Counted from the first letter of the stretch, positions 35,288-44,080 are shown. The stretch is 64,000 nucleotides of DNA from Gammaproteobacteria bacterium (GCA_030427485.1 JAUICG010000018.1:1-64000); one strand, 5' to 3'. Made by a program: numbers and translations. Notes: generated by a model from the sequence alone, not told the origin.

Positions 35288-35881
35288 TCAGTCCCCCAGC
35301 CGCAGCCTGATCAGCGACTCCAGTTCCGCCTCGAAACACGCGTTCGTGTCACCCAGCAGCCTGTCGCCGAAGATCTGCGACAGCGTGGGTTGCGATACCG
35401 CAAAATAGTGGGCTGCGCCCAGCAGCTGGTACACCAGCGCGAGCGCCCGGGCGCGCCCGATGTCACGTGTCGCGCCAACGGCCAACACGGTGTCCACCAG
35501 GGTTTCCAGGTAGGGTTTCAGGTACCAGTTTCCCGCCTTCGCCGCCCGCTGTTCATTATCCAGCAGTTCCCGCATGATCAGCTGCGCTGCATCGTGGTCG
35601 CCCCTATGCCCCCGGTACTGCGCCAGGACCATCGCCACCAGCTGGTCGGCCGGATCCGTTTCCGACGACGCAATCCTGTCGATGGCCTCCATCAGGCGAC
35701 CGGACAGCCGCGCGAGCACCTCGCCGTAGAGTTTTTCCTTGCTGCCGAAGTGATGCAGCAGCGCCTGCTTGGTCAGGCCGAGCTCCTCGGCGATCGCCGC
35801 GATGCTGGCACCGTAAAAGCCCCGCTGCGCGAACAGGTGCTCGGCCGCGATCAAGAACTGTTCCCGGGTCGTTTCACTCAT
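35288..35881 (-). CDS. TetR family regulator divergent from a Rieske oxygenase
   Basis: A 197-residue regulator with the N-terminal helix-turn-helix (about residues 8-55: AEHLFAQRGFYGASIAAIAEELGLTKQALLHHFGSKEKLY) and a helical ligand-binding part. It begins 122 bp from the divergent Rieske oxygenase. Two copies of CTTACC-N4-GGTAAG in the shared region (35932 and 35963) are clear operator candidates. One lies between the -35 and -10 of the oxygenase promoter. Repression of the oxygenase and relief by its substrate is the simplest reading. Confidence 0.92.
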   Translation of the reverse strand: MSETTREQFLIAAEHLFAQRGFYGASIAAIAEELGLTKQALLHHFGSKEKLYGEVLARLSGRLMEAIDRIASSETDPADQLVAMVLAQYRGHRGDHDAAQLIMRELLDNEQRAAKAGNWYLKPYLETLVDTVLAVGATRDIGRARALALVYQLLGAAHYFAVSQPTLSQIFGDRLLGDTNACFEAELESLIRLRLGD

Positions 35882-35924
35882 AGTCAGGCACTCGTGGATT
35901 GCCGCACCGAGTTTACAGCAGCGC

Positions 35925-35953
35925 TTGACACCTTACCAGTTGGTAAGTATGCT
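35925..35953 (+). promoter_or_regulatory. Sigma-70-like promoter of the second Rieske oxygenase
   Basis: A perfect TTGACA (35925-35930), a 17-bp spacer and TATGCT (35948-35953) form a good plus-strand promoter 51 bp before the oxygenase start. The 16-bp inverted repeat 35932-35947 fills the spacer almost exactly, so binding of the repressor would block RNA polymerase. Confidence 0.8.
35932..35947. promoter_or_regulatory. TetR operator copy 1 (CTTACC-N4-GGTAAG)
   Basis: Perfect 6-bp arms around AGTT. It occupies the spacer of the TTGACA/TATGCT promoter. A second copy with the same arms lies with its centre 31 bp downstream, about three helical turns, so both would be on the same face of the DNA. 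Confidence 0.85.
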
Positions 35954-35962
35954 TTAGTCGTC

Positions 35963-35978
35963 CTTACCACTCGGTAAG
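35963..35978. promoter_or_regulatory. TetR operator copy 2 (CTTACC-N4-GGTAAG)
   Basis: Perfect 6-bp arms around ACTC, located around the expected transcription start of the oxygenase gene. Same arms as copy 1; only the spacer differs. It would add a second block to transcription or help cooperative binding. Confidence 0.85.
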
Positions 35979-36003
35979 TGTCCTTGACTGCGAGGAATCG
36001 GTG

Positions 36004-37140
36004 ATGGAAAAAGCGACCCAGATCGAATTGATTCACGAACTGCTGGAACTGCAACACGAAAATGCCCAGTTCCTCGATGAGCGCTGGGAAAAGACGGGGC
36101 CGGAGCGCTACCTGTCGCCGGATTTATTCGCGCGCGAGCGCGAGCGTATTTCACTCGCGCTGCCACAGATTGTTGCTCACGCCAGTGAGCTGTCACAACC
36201 GGGTGACTTTCGCACGCTGGACATCGCCGGACGGCCAGTGCTGCTCAGCCGTGACGAGACAGGCACGGTGCGGGCCTTCTACAACGTGTGCCGCCATCGC
36301 GGTTCACGTCTCGTGAACGATGCATCGGGCTGCAGGCAGCGTTTCAGTTGTCCCTACCACGGCTGGACCTGGAACAATAGCGGCCGCCTGATCGGCATTC
36401 CCCAGGAGAAATCGGGGTTTCCCGGTCTCGACCGCGAAGAATACGGCCTGCATGAACTGCACTGCGAAGAGTACGCAGGCTGGATCTGGATGAGGCTGGC
36501 GGCAGGCGACGGCTTCGACGCACAGGCCTCTCTCGGCGGGATGGCGGCTGACATCGAGGGCATGATGGCGGGCGATCACGTGGTGTTCGAAACGACGACC
36601 CGGGAGATCGCCGCCAACTGGAAGCTGCTGGTGGAGGGTGGCCTGGAGGCCTATCATTTCCGGGTTGCGCACAAGAATACCATCGCCGGCCTGTTCTGCG
36701 ACAACCTCTCGTCCTATCGCTGCTTCGGACGCCACATTCGCTCCGTGCTGCCACGCGCGACGCTGGCGGGACTGAAAGAGGAACCGGAGGCAGCCTGGGA
36801 ACTGGGGCGCCACGCCAATGTACTGTACACCCTGTTTCCCGGCTCGCAGTTCCTGGTGCAGGAAGACCATTTCATCTGGATACAGGGAATACCGGTCGCG
36901 CCTGACCGTACACAGCTGCGCCTGTCAACGATGATTCCGCGGGCAGAGGATACAGCCGGGAAACAGGCTTACTGGCAGCGCAACCACCAACTCACGATCA
37001 CCACCCTGGACGAGGACTTCGCGCTCGCCGAGGGCATTCAACAGGGTCTGGCCAGCGGCGCCAACACGCACCTGAACTTCGGTCGTTTCGAGGGTGCACT
37101 CGCCCGCTTCAGCGAATTCGTGGATGACGCCATTGCCTGA
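36004..37140 (+). CDS. Rieske non-haem iron oxygenase, alpha subunit (second)
   Basis: A 378-residue oxygenase. Rieske ligands are Cys96, His98, Cys116 and His119 (CRHRG ... CPYHGW). The catalytic iron site is in WKLLVEGGLEAYHFRVAH (Glu211 or Glu215 region, His218, His223). It differs from the first Rieske protein in the window both in sequence and in operon. ATG at 36004 has GAGGAA six bases upstream; a GTG one codon earlier is not needed. No ferredoxin or reductase partner gene is adjacent. It is controlled by the divergent TetR through two operators. The substrate is unknown; choline- or aromatic-type substrates are both possible. Confidence 0.9.
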   Translation: MEKATQIELIHELLELQHENAQFLDERWEKTGPERYLSPDLFARERERISLALPQIVAHASELSQPGDFRTLDIAGRPVLLSRDETGTVRAFYNVCRHRGSRLVNDASGCRQRFSCPYHGWTWNNSGRLIGIPQEKSGFPGLDREEYGLHELHCEEYAGWIWMRLAAGDGFDAQASLGGMAADIEGMMAGDHVVFETTTREIAANWKLLVEGGLEAYHFRVAHKNTIAGLFCDNLSSYRCFGRHIRSVLPRATLAGLKEEPEAAWELGRHANVLYTLFPGSQFLVQEDHFIWIQGIPVAPDRTQLRLSTMIPRAEDTAGKQAYWQRNHQLTITTLDEDFALAEGIQQGLASGANTHLNFGRFEGALARFSEFVDDAIA

Positions 37141-37163
37141 GCGGACGGGGCCCCGGCCGAGCA

Positions 37164-38852
37164 TCAGAACAGACTGAGTACCAGGTACACGGCCAGCAAT
37201 ACCGTCACCCAGGTAACCATGGCGCCCGTGCCGACATCGCGCGAAAGCACGCCACCGGGGCCGTGCAGCCGGCGCACGACATCCACCAGAGCGGCAATTA
37301 CTTGCAGGCCAAATCGCCGCCCCGCCCGCTCCCAGCGTACCGCCGCGTTGCCCGCCGGGCGCAGCAGGCGCGGCAGCAGCCGACGGTAGGTCCAGTCGAC
37401 ATCCAGGTGCACCGCGTTGAGCTCCGGCGGGTAGATGCCCTGCCTGTTCAGCCACACGAAGGCCAGCGCGGAAAACAGCAGCAGCTGCAACTGCGTCAGC
37501 ACATGGGTGACGTCATAGGGCGTGTACTGCACGTCGAACGGCAGCGCGGCGTACAGCAATTCTGGAAACACGCCGATACCAATGCACAAACTTGCAGCGA
37601 GCGTCATCGCCAGCAGCATATTCCACGGCGGGTCGGAAGTGCGAATGCCCGAGTCGTGCGCAAAGAACGCGAAATAGGGAATCTTGATACCGGCGTGGTG
37701 GAAGACGCCCGCCGAAGCGAACAGCAGCAACAACCAGATACCGTTGAAGTTCTCCTGCAAGGCGGCCGACATGATCATGGATTTACTGACGAACCCGCTG
37801 AACAGCGGAAACGCGGAAATCGATGCCGCGCCGATGATGCACAGGATCGTCGTCTTCGGCATGGTCTTGTAAAGCCCCCCCAGTTCGGAGCCGTTGATGC
37901 GCCCGGTCATGTACAATACCGCGCCCATGGACATGAACAGCAGTCCCTTGAAAATCACATCGGTAAACGCGTGCGCCACCGCGCCGTTAATCGCAAGTTG
38001 GGTGCCGATACCGACTCCGACGACCATGAAGCCCAACTGGTTCACCAGGCTGTAGGCCAGCACACGCCGCAGGTCGTTTTCCACCACCGCGAAGAAGATC
38101 GGGAAGCAGGCCATGGTCACACCGACATAGACCAGCAGCTCAGTACCGGGGAATCCCCTGGCCAGTGCGTAAATAGCCACCTTGGTGGTAAACGCACTGA
38201 GAAATACCGTCCCGCTGGGTGTCGCCTCCGGGTAGGCATCGACCAGCCAGCTGTGCAGCAGCGGGAACGCGGCCTTCAGTCCCAGCGCCACCAGTATCAA
38301 CCAGCCGTAGCCCTGCCCGGTGCCGATAAAATCAAAGCCCAGGTCGCCGGTGGCGCGCCAGTGCAGCATCACGCCAAGCAGCAACAGCAGGCCGGAAATC
38401 ACCTGGATCACCAGGTACCGCAGGCCGGCGCTGTAGGCAGCCGGCGTGCCCCGCGCCCATACCAGGCAGACCGAGGTGATCGCCATCACTTCCCAGAACA
38501 GGAAAAAGGTGAGCAGGTCGCCGGCGAACACCGCGCCGAGCGCGCTGCCCGCGTACAGCAGCGCGCTGACCTGTTGCAGGGTATCGCGCACATGCAGTGC
38601 GTAAAGAACGCCGATCAGTGCGGCGATATGGAACAGATACCCGAACAGGGTCGACATCCGATCCATGCGCAACAGTTCCAGCTCCAGACCCAGCAGGGGA
38701 ATGGTCACCGCGGCATCGCCCGGCAGGTACCAGAGATTGAGCGCGCCCAGCAGCGGCGTCGCGACCAGCACAAGCGCGCGCGGAACACCACGCGTGAACG
38801 CCACCACCGCAGCGGCGATAAAAAACAGCAGGAAGGGCGGCAGTGTGATCAC
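37164..38852 (-). CDS. Antiporter-like subunit D'' (MrpD/NuoN-like)
   Basis: A 562-residue polytopic membrane protein (about 14 segments) of the proton-conducting antiporter family. The TM5 glutamate is Glu121 (FLFWEVMAITS) and the TM7 lysine Lys193 (LGLKAAFPLLHSWL); a further lysine follows in the PSGTVFLSAFTTKVA segment. Both key residues are present, so ion translocation is plausible. It extends past the usual D-subunit length with a C-terminal tail containing an amphipathic, basic stretch (YRRLLPRLLRPAG) and a last membrane helix. Its ATG overlaps the stop of the small preceding gene by four bases. It is the last gene of the Mrp/Mbh-like operon. Confidence 0.88.
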   Translation of the reverse strand: MITLPPFLLFFIAAAVVAFTRGVPRALVLVATPLLGALNLWYLPGDAAVTIPLLGLELELLRMDRMSTLFGYLFHIAALIGVLYALHVRDTLQQVSALLYAGSALGAVFAGDLLTFFLFWEVMAITSVCLVWARGTPAAYSAGLRYLVIQVISGLLLLLGVMLHWRATGDLGFDFIGTGQGYGWLILVALGLKAAFPLLHSWLVDAYPEATPSGTVFLSAFTTKVAIYALARGFPGTELLVYVGVTMACFPIFFAVVENDLRRVLAYSLVNQLGFMVVGVGIGTQLAINGAVAHAFTDVIFKGLLFMSMGAVLYMTGRINGSELGGLYKTMPKTTILCIIGAASISAFPLFSGFVSKSMIMSAALQENFNGIWLLLLFASAGVFHHAGIKIPYFAFFAHDSGIRTSDPPWNMLLAMTLAASLCIGIGVFPELLYAALPFDVQYTPYDVTHVLTQLQLLLFSALAFVWLNRQGIYPPELNAVHLDVDWTYRRLLPRLLRPAGNAAVRWERAGRRFGLQVIAALVDVVRRLHGPGGVLSRDVGTGAMVTWVTVLLAVYLVLSLF

Positions 38853-39139
38853 GGCAACCGCTCCTCGCCGCCCGGCTGCGGCGGCAGGTCATCCCGGCGG
38901 TAGTAATCTTCCGGGCGTATGATCACCCGGCGCATCCACTTCGCCACCACCACCAGGATCGTACAGCCGACGAAGCCGTAGACCGGGTAGAAGAAAGGCA
39001 GACCTTCCCAGGGGTGCACGAGGTGTCGATGCACCACCAGGTCCAGCAGCAAGACCAGCAGCGCCGCCGCGTACAGCAACCACAACACGCGCCGCACGTT
39101 CTGCGGGCGGTCAAACAGGTAGGTCTTCTCCTGCGCCAT
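38849..39139 (-). CDS. Small membrane protein of the antiporter operon, function unknown
   Basis: A 96-residue protein with two hydrophobic segments (about residues 18-40 and 50-68) and a basic C-terminal tail (KWMRRVIIRPEDYYRRDD). GGGGAGG lies seven bases before its ATG, which follows the preceding stop by one base; an upstream extension of 52 codons over that gene has no support. The stop overlaps the next gene's ATG. It is therefore firmly in the operon, between two D-type subunits. I recognise no standard Mrp subunit; it may be an assembly or coupling subunit. Confidence 0.75.
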   Translation of the reverse strand: MAQEKTYLFDRPQNVRRVLWLLYAAALLVLLLDLVVHRHLVHPWEGLPFFYPVYGFVGCTILVVVAKWMRRVIIRPEDYYRRDDLPPQPGGEERLP

Positions 39140-39140
39140 G

Positions 39141-40619
39141 TTATCGCCTCCCCCAGAGCGGTACGCCGGCAACCAGCTCGTACAGGGGTTGCGGGAAAAA
39201 GAACAGCGCGATACAACCGGCCCCGGTGACGCCGATCGCCAGGCAACAGGCCAGTGGCGCTTCGCGGATACCCCCCTCCTCGACCGCCGCGGCATCGCCC
39301 TCGAAGGTACTGAATGCGCGCACCGGGATCATTGTCAGGTACACGATGCTCAGCAGCGAGCTGAGTATCAGTGCGAAGGCCAGCGGCCAGGCGCCGGCAT
39401 CGAGGGTGCCCAGCATCAGGTACCATTTACTCCAGGTGCCGCCGGTAGGCGGCAGCCCGACGATGCACAGACTGGCCACCAGGAAAGCGCCCATGGTGAA
39501 CGGCATCTGCCGGCCGAGGCCGCCGAGCTGGCTGACCCGTGTCTTGTGCGTCGCCACCAGAATCGCGCCGGCGCAGAAAAACAGCGTGATCTTGCCAAAC
39601 GCATGCATCGCGATATGCATCCCGCTGCCCACGACGCCATCGGGTACCGCCAGCAACACACCGAGCGTAATGTAGGCCAGTTGGCTTACGGTCGAGTATG
39701 CGAGCCGGGCCTTCAGGTTGTCCTGGCGCAGCGCAACGATGGAGGCGGCCAGCAGCGTAAAGCCCGCCAGGTACAGCAGCCAGTCCCGGCTGTCCACCGC
39801 CGCCAACTGGTCGAGGCCGAAGATGTACACACCGATCTTGACGACGCTGAACACCCCCGCCTTGACCACCGCCACCGCGTGCAGCAGGGCGCTGACCGGG
39901 GTCGGGGCAACCATGGCCGCCGGCAGCCAGCGGTGGAACGGCATAATCGCCGCCTTGCCCACACCGAATACAAACAACAGCAACAGCACCGACAGCAATA
40001 ACGGCGATACGTCCGGGGGGAACACACCGCCGGGCGTAAACGCCAGCGTGCCGCTGGTCCACCAGGTCAGGATAATGGCGGGCAGGAAAAACAGGATCGA
40101 CGTGGTCAGCAGGATGCCGAGATAGACGCGGCCGCCATGGCGCGCCTCATCCGTCCCGGCGTGTACCACCAACGGCCAGGTGGACAGGCTCAGCAACTCG
40201 TAGAACAGGAACAGGGTAAACAGGTTGGCGGCGAAGGCAACCCCCATCACACAACCGATCGAGAGTGCGAAAAAGGCATAGAAGCGCGCCTGGTGCTGCT
40301 CGTTATGCCCGCGCATGTAACCGACCGCATACACCACCGTCACCAGCCACAGGAAGCTGGCAACCAGTGCAAACAAGGCCCCCAGCGGTTCCACCGACAG
40401 CGCGATCCGCAGGCCGGGCAGGAGTTCGCCGCTGTGCCACTGCGGGGAGTCGCCCGCCTGCAGCGCCCGGTAGACAGCGACGCTGATACCCAGCAGCAAC
40501 AGGCTGGCGCCGATGGACACGGCTTCCCGGGCATTGGGCCGGTTGCGCAAGCACAGGATGCCTGCTATCGCCACCGGGGCCACGGCGAGACTGGCGAGCA
40601 ACAGGTTGCCACCGGCCAT
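39141..40619 (-). CDS. Antiporter-like subunit D' (MrpD-like)
   Basis: A 492-residue polytopic membrane protein (about 14 segments) of the Mrp-antiporter/complex I antiporter family. The TM5 glutamate is Glu141 (LFLFYELLSLSTWPLVV) and the TM7 lysine Lys222 (GVGKAAIMPFHRWLP). A VVKAGVFSVVK segment follows, where another lysine is expected. It starts one base from the end of the first D gene and ends just before the 96-residue protein. Three such subunits in one operon would give several parallel ion paths, as in complex I and membrane-bound hydrogenases. Confidence 0.9.
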   Translation of the reverse strand: MAGGNLLLASLAVAPVAIAGILCLRNRPNAREAVSIGASLLLLGISVAVYRALQAGDSPQWHSGELLPGLRIALSVEPLGALFALVASFLWLVTVVYAVGYMRGHNEQHQARFYAFFALSIGCVMGVAFAANLFTLFLFYELLSLSTWPLVVHAGTDEARHGGRVYLGILLTTSILFFLPAIILTWWTSGTLAFTPGGVFPPDVSPLLLSVLLLLFVFGVGKAAIMPFHRWLPAAMVAPTPVSALLHAVAVVKAGVFSVVKIGVYIFGLDQLAAVDSRDWLLYLAGFTLLAASIVALRQDNLKARLAYSTVSQLAYITLGVLLAVPDGVVGSGMHIAMHAFGKITLFFCAGAILVATHKTRVSQLGGLGRQMPFTMGAFLVASLCIVGLPPTGGTWSKWYLMLGTLDAGAWPLAFALILSSLLSIVYLTMIPVRAFSTFEGDAAAVEEGGIREAPLACCLAIGVTGAGCIALFFFPQPLYELVAGVPLWGRR

Positions 40620-42115
40620 CAGGGCTGCCCCGCCGCGAACAGGCTTTCGGCGGCACCGCTCGCGGCTTCCACCGGGAGGCGTGTGTCAAAGCCAAAATAC
40701 ACATTGGCCAGCGCGAGCACGACCGACACGGCCAACAGTCCCGGCGGCGCTTCCGCGCGCCCGGCCGGCGAATCCGGGACCTGCCGGGGCCCGGGCACGC
40801 CGAGATAGACCGTCTCGACGAGACGCCAGATGTAGACCGCGGTCAGCAGCGAGCCCGCCAGAATCAACGCCACCAGCACCCACTGTTCCCGGTCAGCGAC
40901 CGCCACGACCAGGTACCACTTGCTGATAAAACCCGCCGTACCCGGCACGCCGATCAGGCTGAGTCCACCCAGCAGCATGCACGCGCAGGTCAGCGGCATT
41001 TCCCGGCCGATGCCGCGCAGGCTGCTGAACTTGCCGTCACCGACCCGGTACACGACAGCCGCCAGCGCCATGAACAGGGCGCCTTTCATCAAGGCGTGAT
41101 TGAACAGGTGGACCAGGGCGGCCTGCAGGCCGATCACGGTGCCCACGCCCACGCCGATCACCATGTAGCCGATCTGGGCGACGCTGGAATAGGCCAGGCC
41201 GCGTTTCAGGTCGGGTTGATAGATCGCCACCAGCGAACCGGCAAAGACCGCGACGATGCCCAGGGTGAGAAAGACCGTCTCCAGCGGCAGCGCGAGTGTC
41301 GAGAATTCGAGCCGGAACACGGAAAAACTGAAGCGGATCAATACGTATAACGCCACTTTGGTCGCCGTGGCGGCCAGAAATACCGTGACCATGGACGAGG
41401 CGTGGGTGTAGGCGCCGGGCAGCCACAGGTGCAGCGGAAACAGCGCGAGCTTCAGGCAGACACCGACTATGATGAACACAAACCCCGCGAAAGCGGTGCG
41501 CGACTCAGTGAGGGCCGGAAGTCGCTGTGCGAGGTCCATCATGTTCAGGGTCCCCGTCAGCATGTAGATAAAACCGATACCGATCAGGATAAACGTGGCG
41601 CCGATCGTGCCCATGATCAGGTAGTTGTAGGCCGCGACCAGCGCGCGTCGATCCCGGCCAGTGGCGACCAGGGCATAGGTCGAGAGAGACGATATCTCCA
41701 GGAACACGAACAGGTTGAAGGCATCGCCCGTGGCGGCGATGCCCTGCAACCCGGCCAGGCACAGCAGGAAGGCCACCAGGAACAGACTGCGCTTTTCCTC
41801 GGGCGTTTCTCGCCAGATGCTCGCCCTGCCGCCCAGCAGCACCGCCGACGCCATCCCGGATACCAGGGTCAGTACCAGACCGTTCAACAGGTCGATGCGG
41901 TACTCGATACCCCAGGGAGCGGCCCATCCGCCCAGCGCGTAGCTCAGTACACCCTGCTGCCAGGTCTGCGCCAACAGCGCAATGGCGGCGGCGAACGTGA
42001 GCAGGGCAACGGTACAGGCGAACAGCCACGCGGCGACGGGCTTGCGCAACAGCGCGCAGATCGGCGCGCCCAGCAGTGGCAGCAGCACCGGCAATATCGG
42101 CAGGTGACTCAGCAC
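40619..42115 (-). CDS. mrpD: Cation/proton antiporter subunit D
   Basis: A 498-residue polytopic protein, closest of the three to canonical MrpD/MnhD. Glu140 (NLFVFLEISSLSTYALV) and Lys222 (CLKLALFPLHLWLPGAYTHA) match the essential TM5 Glu and TM7 Lys of Bacillus MrpD. A further lysine sits in SMVTVFLAATATKVALYV (Lys253). It follows the C subunit with a 7-bp overlap, as in Mrp operons. It exchanges Na+ or other monovalent cations for protons in the cytoplasmic membrane, together with the other subunits. Confidence 0.93.
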   Translation of the reverse strand: MLSHLPILPVLLPLLGAPICALLRKPVAAWLFACTVALLTFAAAIALLAQTWQQGVLSYALGGWAAPWGIEYRIDLLNGLVLTLVSGMASAVLLGGRASIWRETPEEKRSLFLVAFLLCLAGLQGIAATGDAFNLFVFLEISSLSTYALVATGRDRRALVAAYNYLIMGTIGATFILIGIGFIYMLTGTLNMMDLAQRLPALTESRTAFAGFVFIIVGVCLKLALFPLHLWLPGAYTHASSMVTVFLAATATKVALYVLIRFSFSVFRLEFSTLALPLETVFLTLGIVAVFAGSLVAIYQPDLKRGLAYSSVAQIGYMVIGVGVGTVIGLQAALVHLFNHALMKGALFMALAAVVYRVGDGKFSSLRGIGREMPLTCACMLLGGLSLIGVPGTAGFISKWYLVVAVADREQWVLVALILAGSLLTAVYIWRLVETVYLGVPGPRQVPDSPAGRAEAPPGLLAVSVVLALANVYFGFDTRLPVEAASGAAESLFAAGQP

Positions 42116-42462
42116 GCGTTATCCTGCTCCAGTATCTGCGACTCTTCCACCGTCCCGTACGCTTCGTGAATGCGCGCCACCAGGGCGAGGCCGACCGCGG
42201 TGGTGGCGATGCCCACCACGATGGCGGTGAGAATCAGCACGTGCGGCAGCGGGTTGGAGTACACCGAGACACCCTCCGTGAGAATCGGGGCCGCGCCGTC
42301 GCTCACCTTTCCCGCGCTGATGTAGAGGATGAACACCGAGGTCTGGAAGATATTCAGGCCAATCAGTTTCTTCACCAGGTTGCCCCGGGCGATGACGATG
42401 TAAAAACCGAGCATCATCAGCACGATCACTATCCAGTAGTTGAAATAGGACGCGATATCCAC
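42109..42462 (-). CDS. mrpC: Cation/proton antiporter subunit C
   Basis: A 117-residue NuoK-like membrane protein with three hydrophobic segments. The motif GNLVKKLIGLNIFQTSVFILYI, diagnostic of MrpC/MbhG, is at about residues 27-49. The central PHVLILTAIVVGIATTAVGLALV helix includes the conserved features of the family. The start overlaps the preceding gene's stop, and its end overlaps the D gene. It is a standard part of Mrp and Mbh antiporter modules. Confidence 0.93.
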   Translation of the reverse strand: MDIASYFNYWIVIVLMMLGFYIVIARGNLVKKLIGLNIFQTSVFILYISAGKVSDGAAPILTEGVSVYSNPLPHVLILTAIVVGIATTAVGLALVARIHEAYGTVEESQILEQDNAC

Positions 42463-43448
42463 TAGCGCTGTGCCTCACTCAAATGTGCAGCAAATGCATA
42501 AAAGATGGTGATGATGACGGAGGCGACCGTCACCCCCACGCCGAGTTCGATCGCCGTTATGCCCAGGTACTGCGCCGTCACGGGGTCTGTCGCCAGCACG
42601 CTGTAGTCGAGAAAGGGCCTGCCGTCCAGCAGCGCCAGTACGCCCGTCAGGGCGTACAGCAGCACGCCCAGCGCCGCGAGCGCTTCGACAACGGGCGGCG
42701 GGATCACGCGACAAACAGAGGGCAGCCCATACAGCAGGCCATAAAGGATGATGCCGGACGCGAAGATCACTCCGGCCTGGAAGCCACCGCCAGGACCGTA
42801 CTCGCCGTGAAACTGCACATACAGGGCGAACAACAACATGAAAGGAATGAGTATTTTACTTACCACGTTCACCACGACATTCCGCGGTCGCTGCCGCCCG
42901 GCGTCATCCGGCACGGAGCCGCGCCGGCCGGGCAACATCAGCACGAGGATCACCGCGATACCGGCGGTAAAGATGACCAGCACTTCACCCAGGGTGTCGT
43001 AGGCGCGGTAGCTGGCCAGCACCGAGGTCACCACATTGGGGATACCGATCTCCTCCCCTGACTGTTGCAGATAGCGCGGCGCGACATGCTGCAACGCCGG
43101 CGCGTCGGCACTGCCAAACGGCGGCATATCCAGGGTCCCGACAATGAGCAGCACGCCCGTCACCGTCACCAACAGCAATGGAAAGGCGATATGGCGTTTG
43201 CGTGGCTGCTGCTCCACACGTCCCACCAGCGCTACCGTCATCAACAACAACAGGGGCGACACACCCGCGCCCACCGCGGCTTCCGTGAACGCGACATCCA
43301 CGGCATCCATGGTGACGAAGAAACTGGCCGAGAGCAGCCCGTAGATGCTGGTGAGCATGATCGAAGCCACCAGGCCGCGCACGAGTATAAGCGACACCGC
43401 CGTGGCAACCAGCATGGAGAGTAACGCAATGTCGACCAGCAATTCCAT
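42462..43448 (-). CDS. Fused MrpA C-terminal (MbhD/E-like) and MrpB subunit
   Basis: A 328-residue membrane protein made of three parts. Residues about 1-80 resemble MbhD (LVASIMLTSIYGLLSASFFVTMDAVDVAFTEAAVGAG). About 80-175 resemble MbhE, with the AYDTLGEVLVIFTAGIAVILV segment. About 185-328 are MrpB-like (YVQFHGEYGPGGGFQAGVIFASGIILYGLLYG). In Mrp antiporters the first two parts form the C-terminal tail of MrpA; here they are cut loose from the large antiporter-like MrpA and joined to B, in the order of archaeal Mbh operons. It lies between subunits G and C. Confidence 0.88.
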   Translation of the reverse strand: MELLVDIALLSMLVATAVSLILVRGLVASIMLTSIYGLLSASFFVTMDAVDVAFTEAAVGAGVSPLLLLMTVALVGRVEQQPRKRHIAFPLLLVTVTGVLLIVGTLDMPPFGSADAPALQHVAPRYLQQSGEEIGIPNVVTSVLASYRAYDTLGEVLVIFTAGIAVILVLMLPGRRGSVPDDAGRQRPRNVVVNVVSKILIPFMLLFALYVQFHGEYGPGGGFQAGVIFASGIILYGLLYGLPSVCRVIPPPVVEALAALGVLLYALTGVLALLDGRPFLDYSVLATDPVTAQYLGITAIELGVGVTVASVIITIFYAFAAHLSEAQR

Positions 43449-43466
43449 ACGGTACCGGGCGCCGCG

Positions 43467-43802
43467 CTAACGGCCTGCGGGCGAGGCCGGGCGTTCCCCC
43501 GCATCCCGGGTAGCGCGCGGCCGCACACCTCCCTGCCATGCCGCCTTGGCGAGGGCGTGGCTTGCGGTGGGACCACTGAACATCAGGAACAGCAGAATGA
43601 ACAGCAGTTTGACCTGCGGCAAGGCGGCCTCGGATTTGAGCAGCAGCGCCACCAGGATCAGGCTGGTGGCGAGCGTCTCTGTTACCCCGCAGGCGTGAAT
43701 ACGGGCGTAGATATCGGGAAAACGCAGGAACCCGAGCGCCCCGGTCAGCAACAGAAAACTGCCCGCCAGCAGGCAGGCCTCGCTCAACCAATGCAACACC
43801 AT
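43467..43802 (-). CDS. mrpG: Cation/proton antiporter subunit G
   Basis: A 111-residue membrane protein with three hydrophobic segments and the PhaG/MnhG motif GALGFLRFPDIYARIHACGVTETL at about residues 22-45. The C-terminal basic tail is poorly conserved. It begins 2 bp before the F gene stop on the minus strand and is followed by the B-fusion after 18 bp. It belongs to the E-F-G block of Mrp-type operons. Confidence 0.92.
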   Translation of the reverse strand: MVLHWLSEACLLAGSFLLLTGALGFLRFPDIYARIHACGVTETLATSLILVALLLKSEAALPQVKLLFILLFLMFSGPTASHALAKAAWQGGVRPRATRDAGERPASPAGR

Positions 43803-43804
43803 GC

Positions 43805-44080
43805 CTATCCCTTGTCCTCCTGCTGTGCAATAACCCGCATTTCGGTCACGCGCAGAACCCCGATGACGCTGATGTAGTTGATCAGCGCGTACACCACTGC
43901 AATGTCCAGAAAGTCCGGCGACCCGAACAGGTAGCTGATCGCGGCGATCAACAGTACCGTCTTGGTGCCGAACAAATTTGCCGCCAGCACCCGGTCGTAC
44001 ACATTGCGCGCAAAAAACGCCCGCGCCAGGCCAGCCAGCATCACGGCGAGGATGACAACCACCGTAAGCGTCAGCATCAT
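43805..44080 (-). CDS. mrpF: Cation/proton antiporter subunit F
   Basis: A 91-residue membrane protein with three hydrophobic segments. The motif FFARNVYDRVLAANLFGTKTVLL, typical of MrpF/PhaF, lies at about residues 20-42. The ATG at 44080 overlaps the E subunit stop in an ATGA arrangement. A longer frame reaching 44302 runs over the E gene and has no support. The next gene (G) starts almost at once. Confidence 0.93.
   Translation of the reverse strand: MMLTLTVVVILAVMLAGLARAFFARNVYDRVLAANLFGTKTVLLIAAISYLFGSPDFLDIAVVYALINYISVIGVLRVTEMRVIAQQEDKG

Noticed and set aside
37263..38903. 546-codon Gln/His/Arg-rich frame on the plus strand
   Set aside because: Antisense to the D'' subunit. The composition is typical of antisense to a hydrophobic membrane protein.
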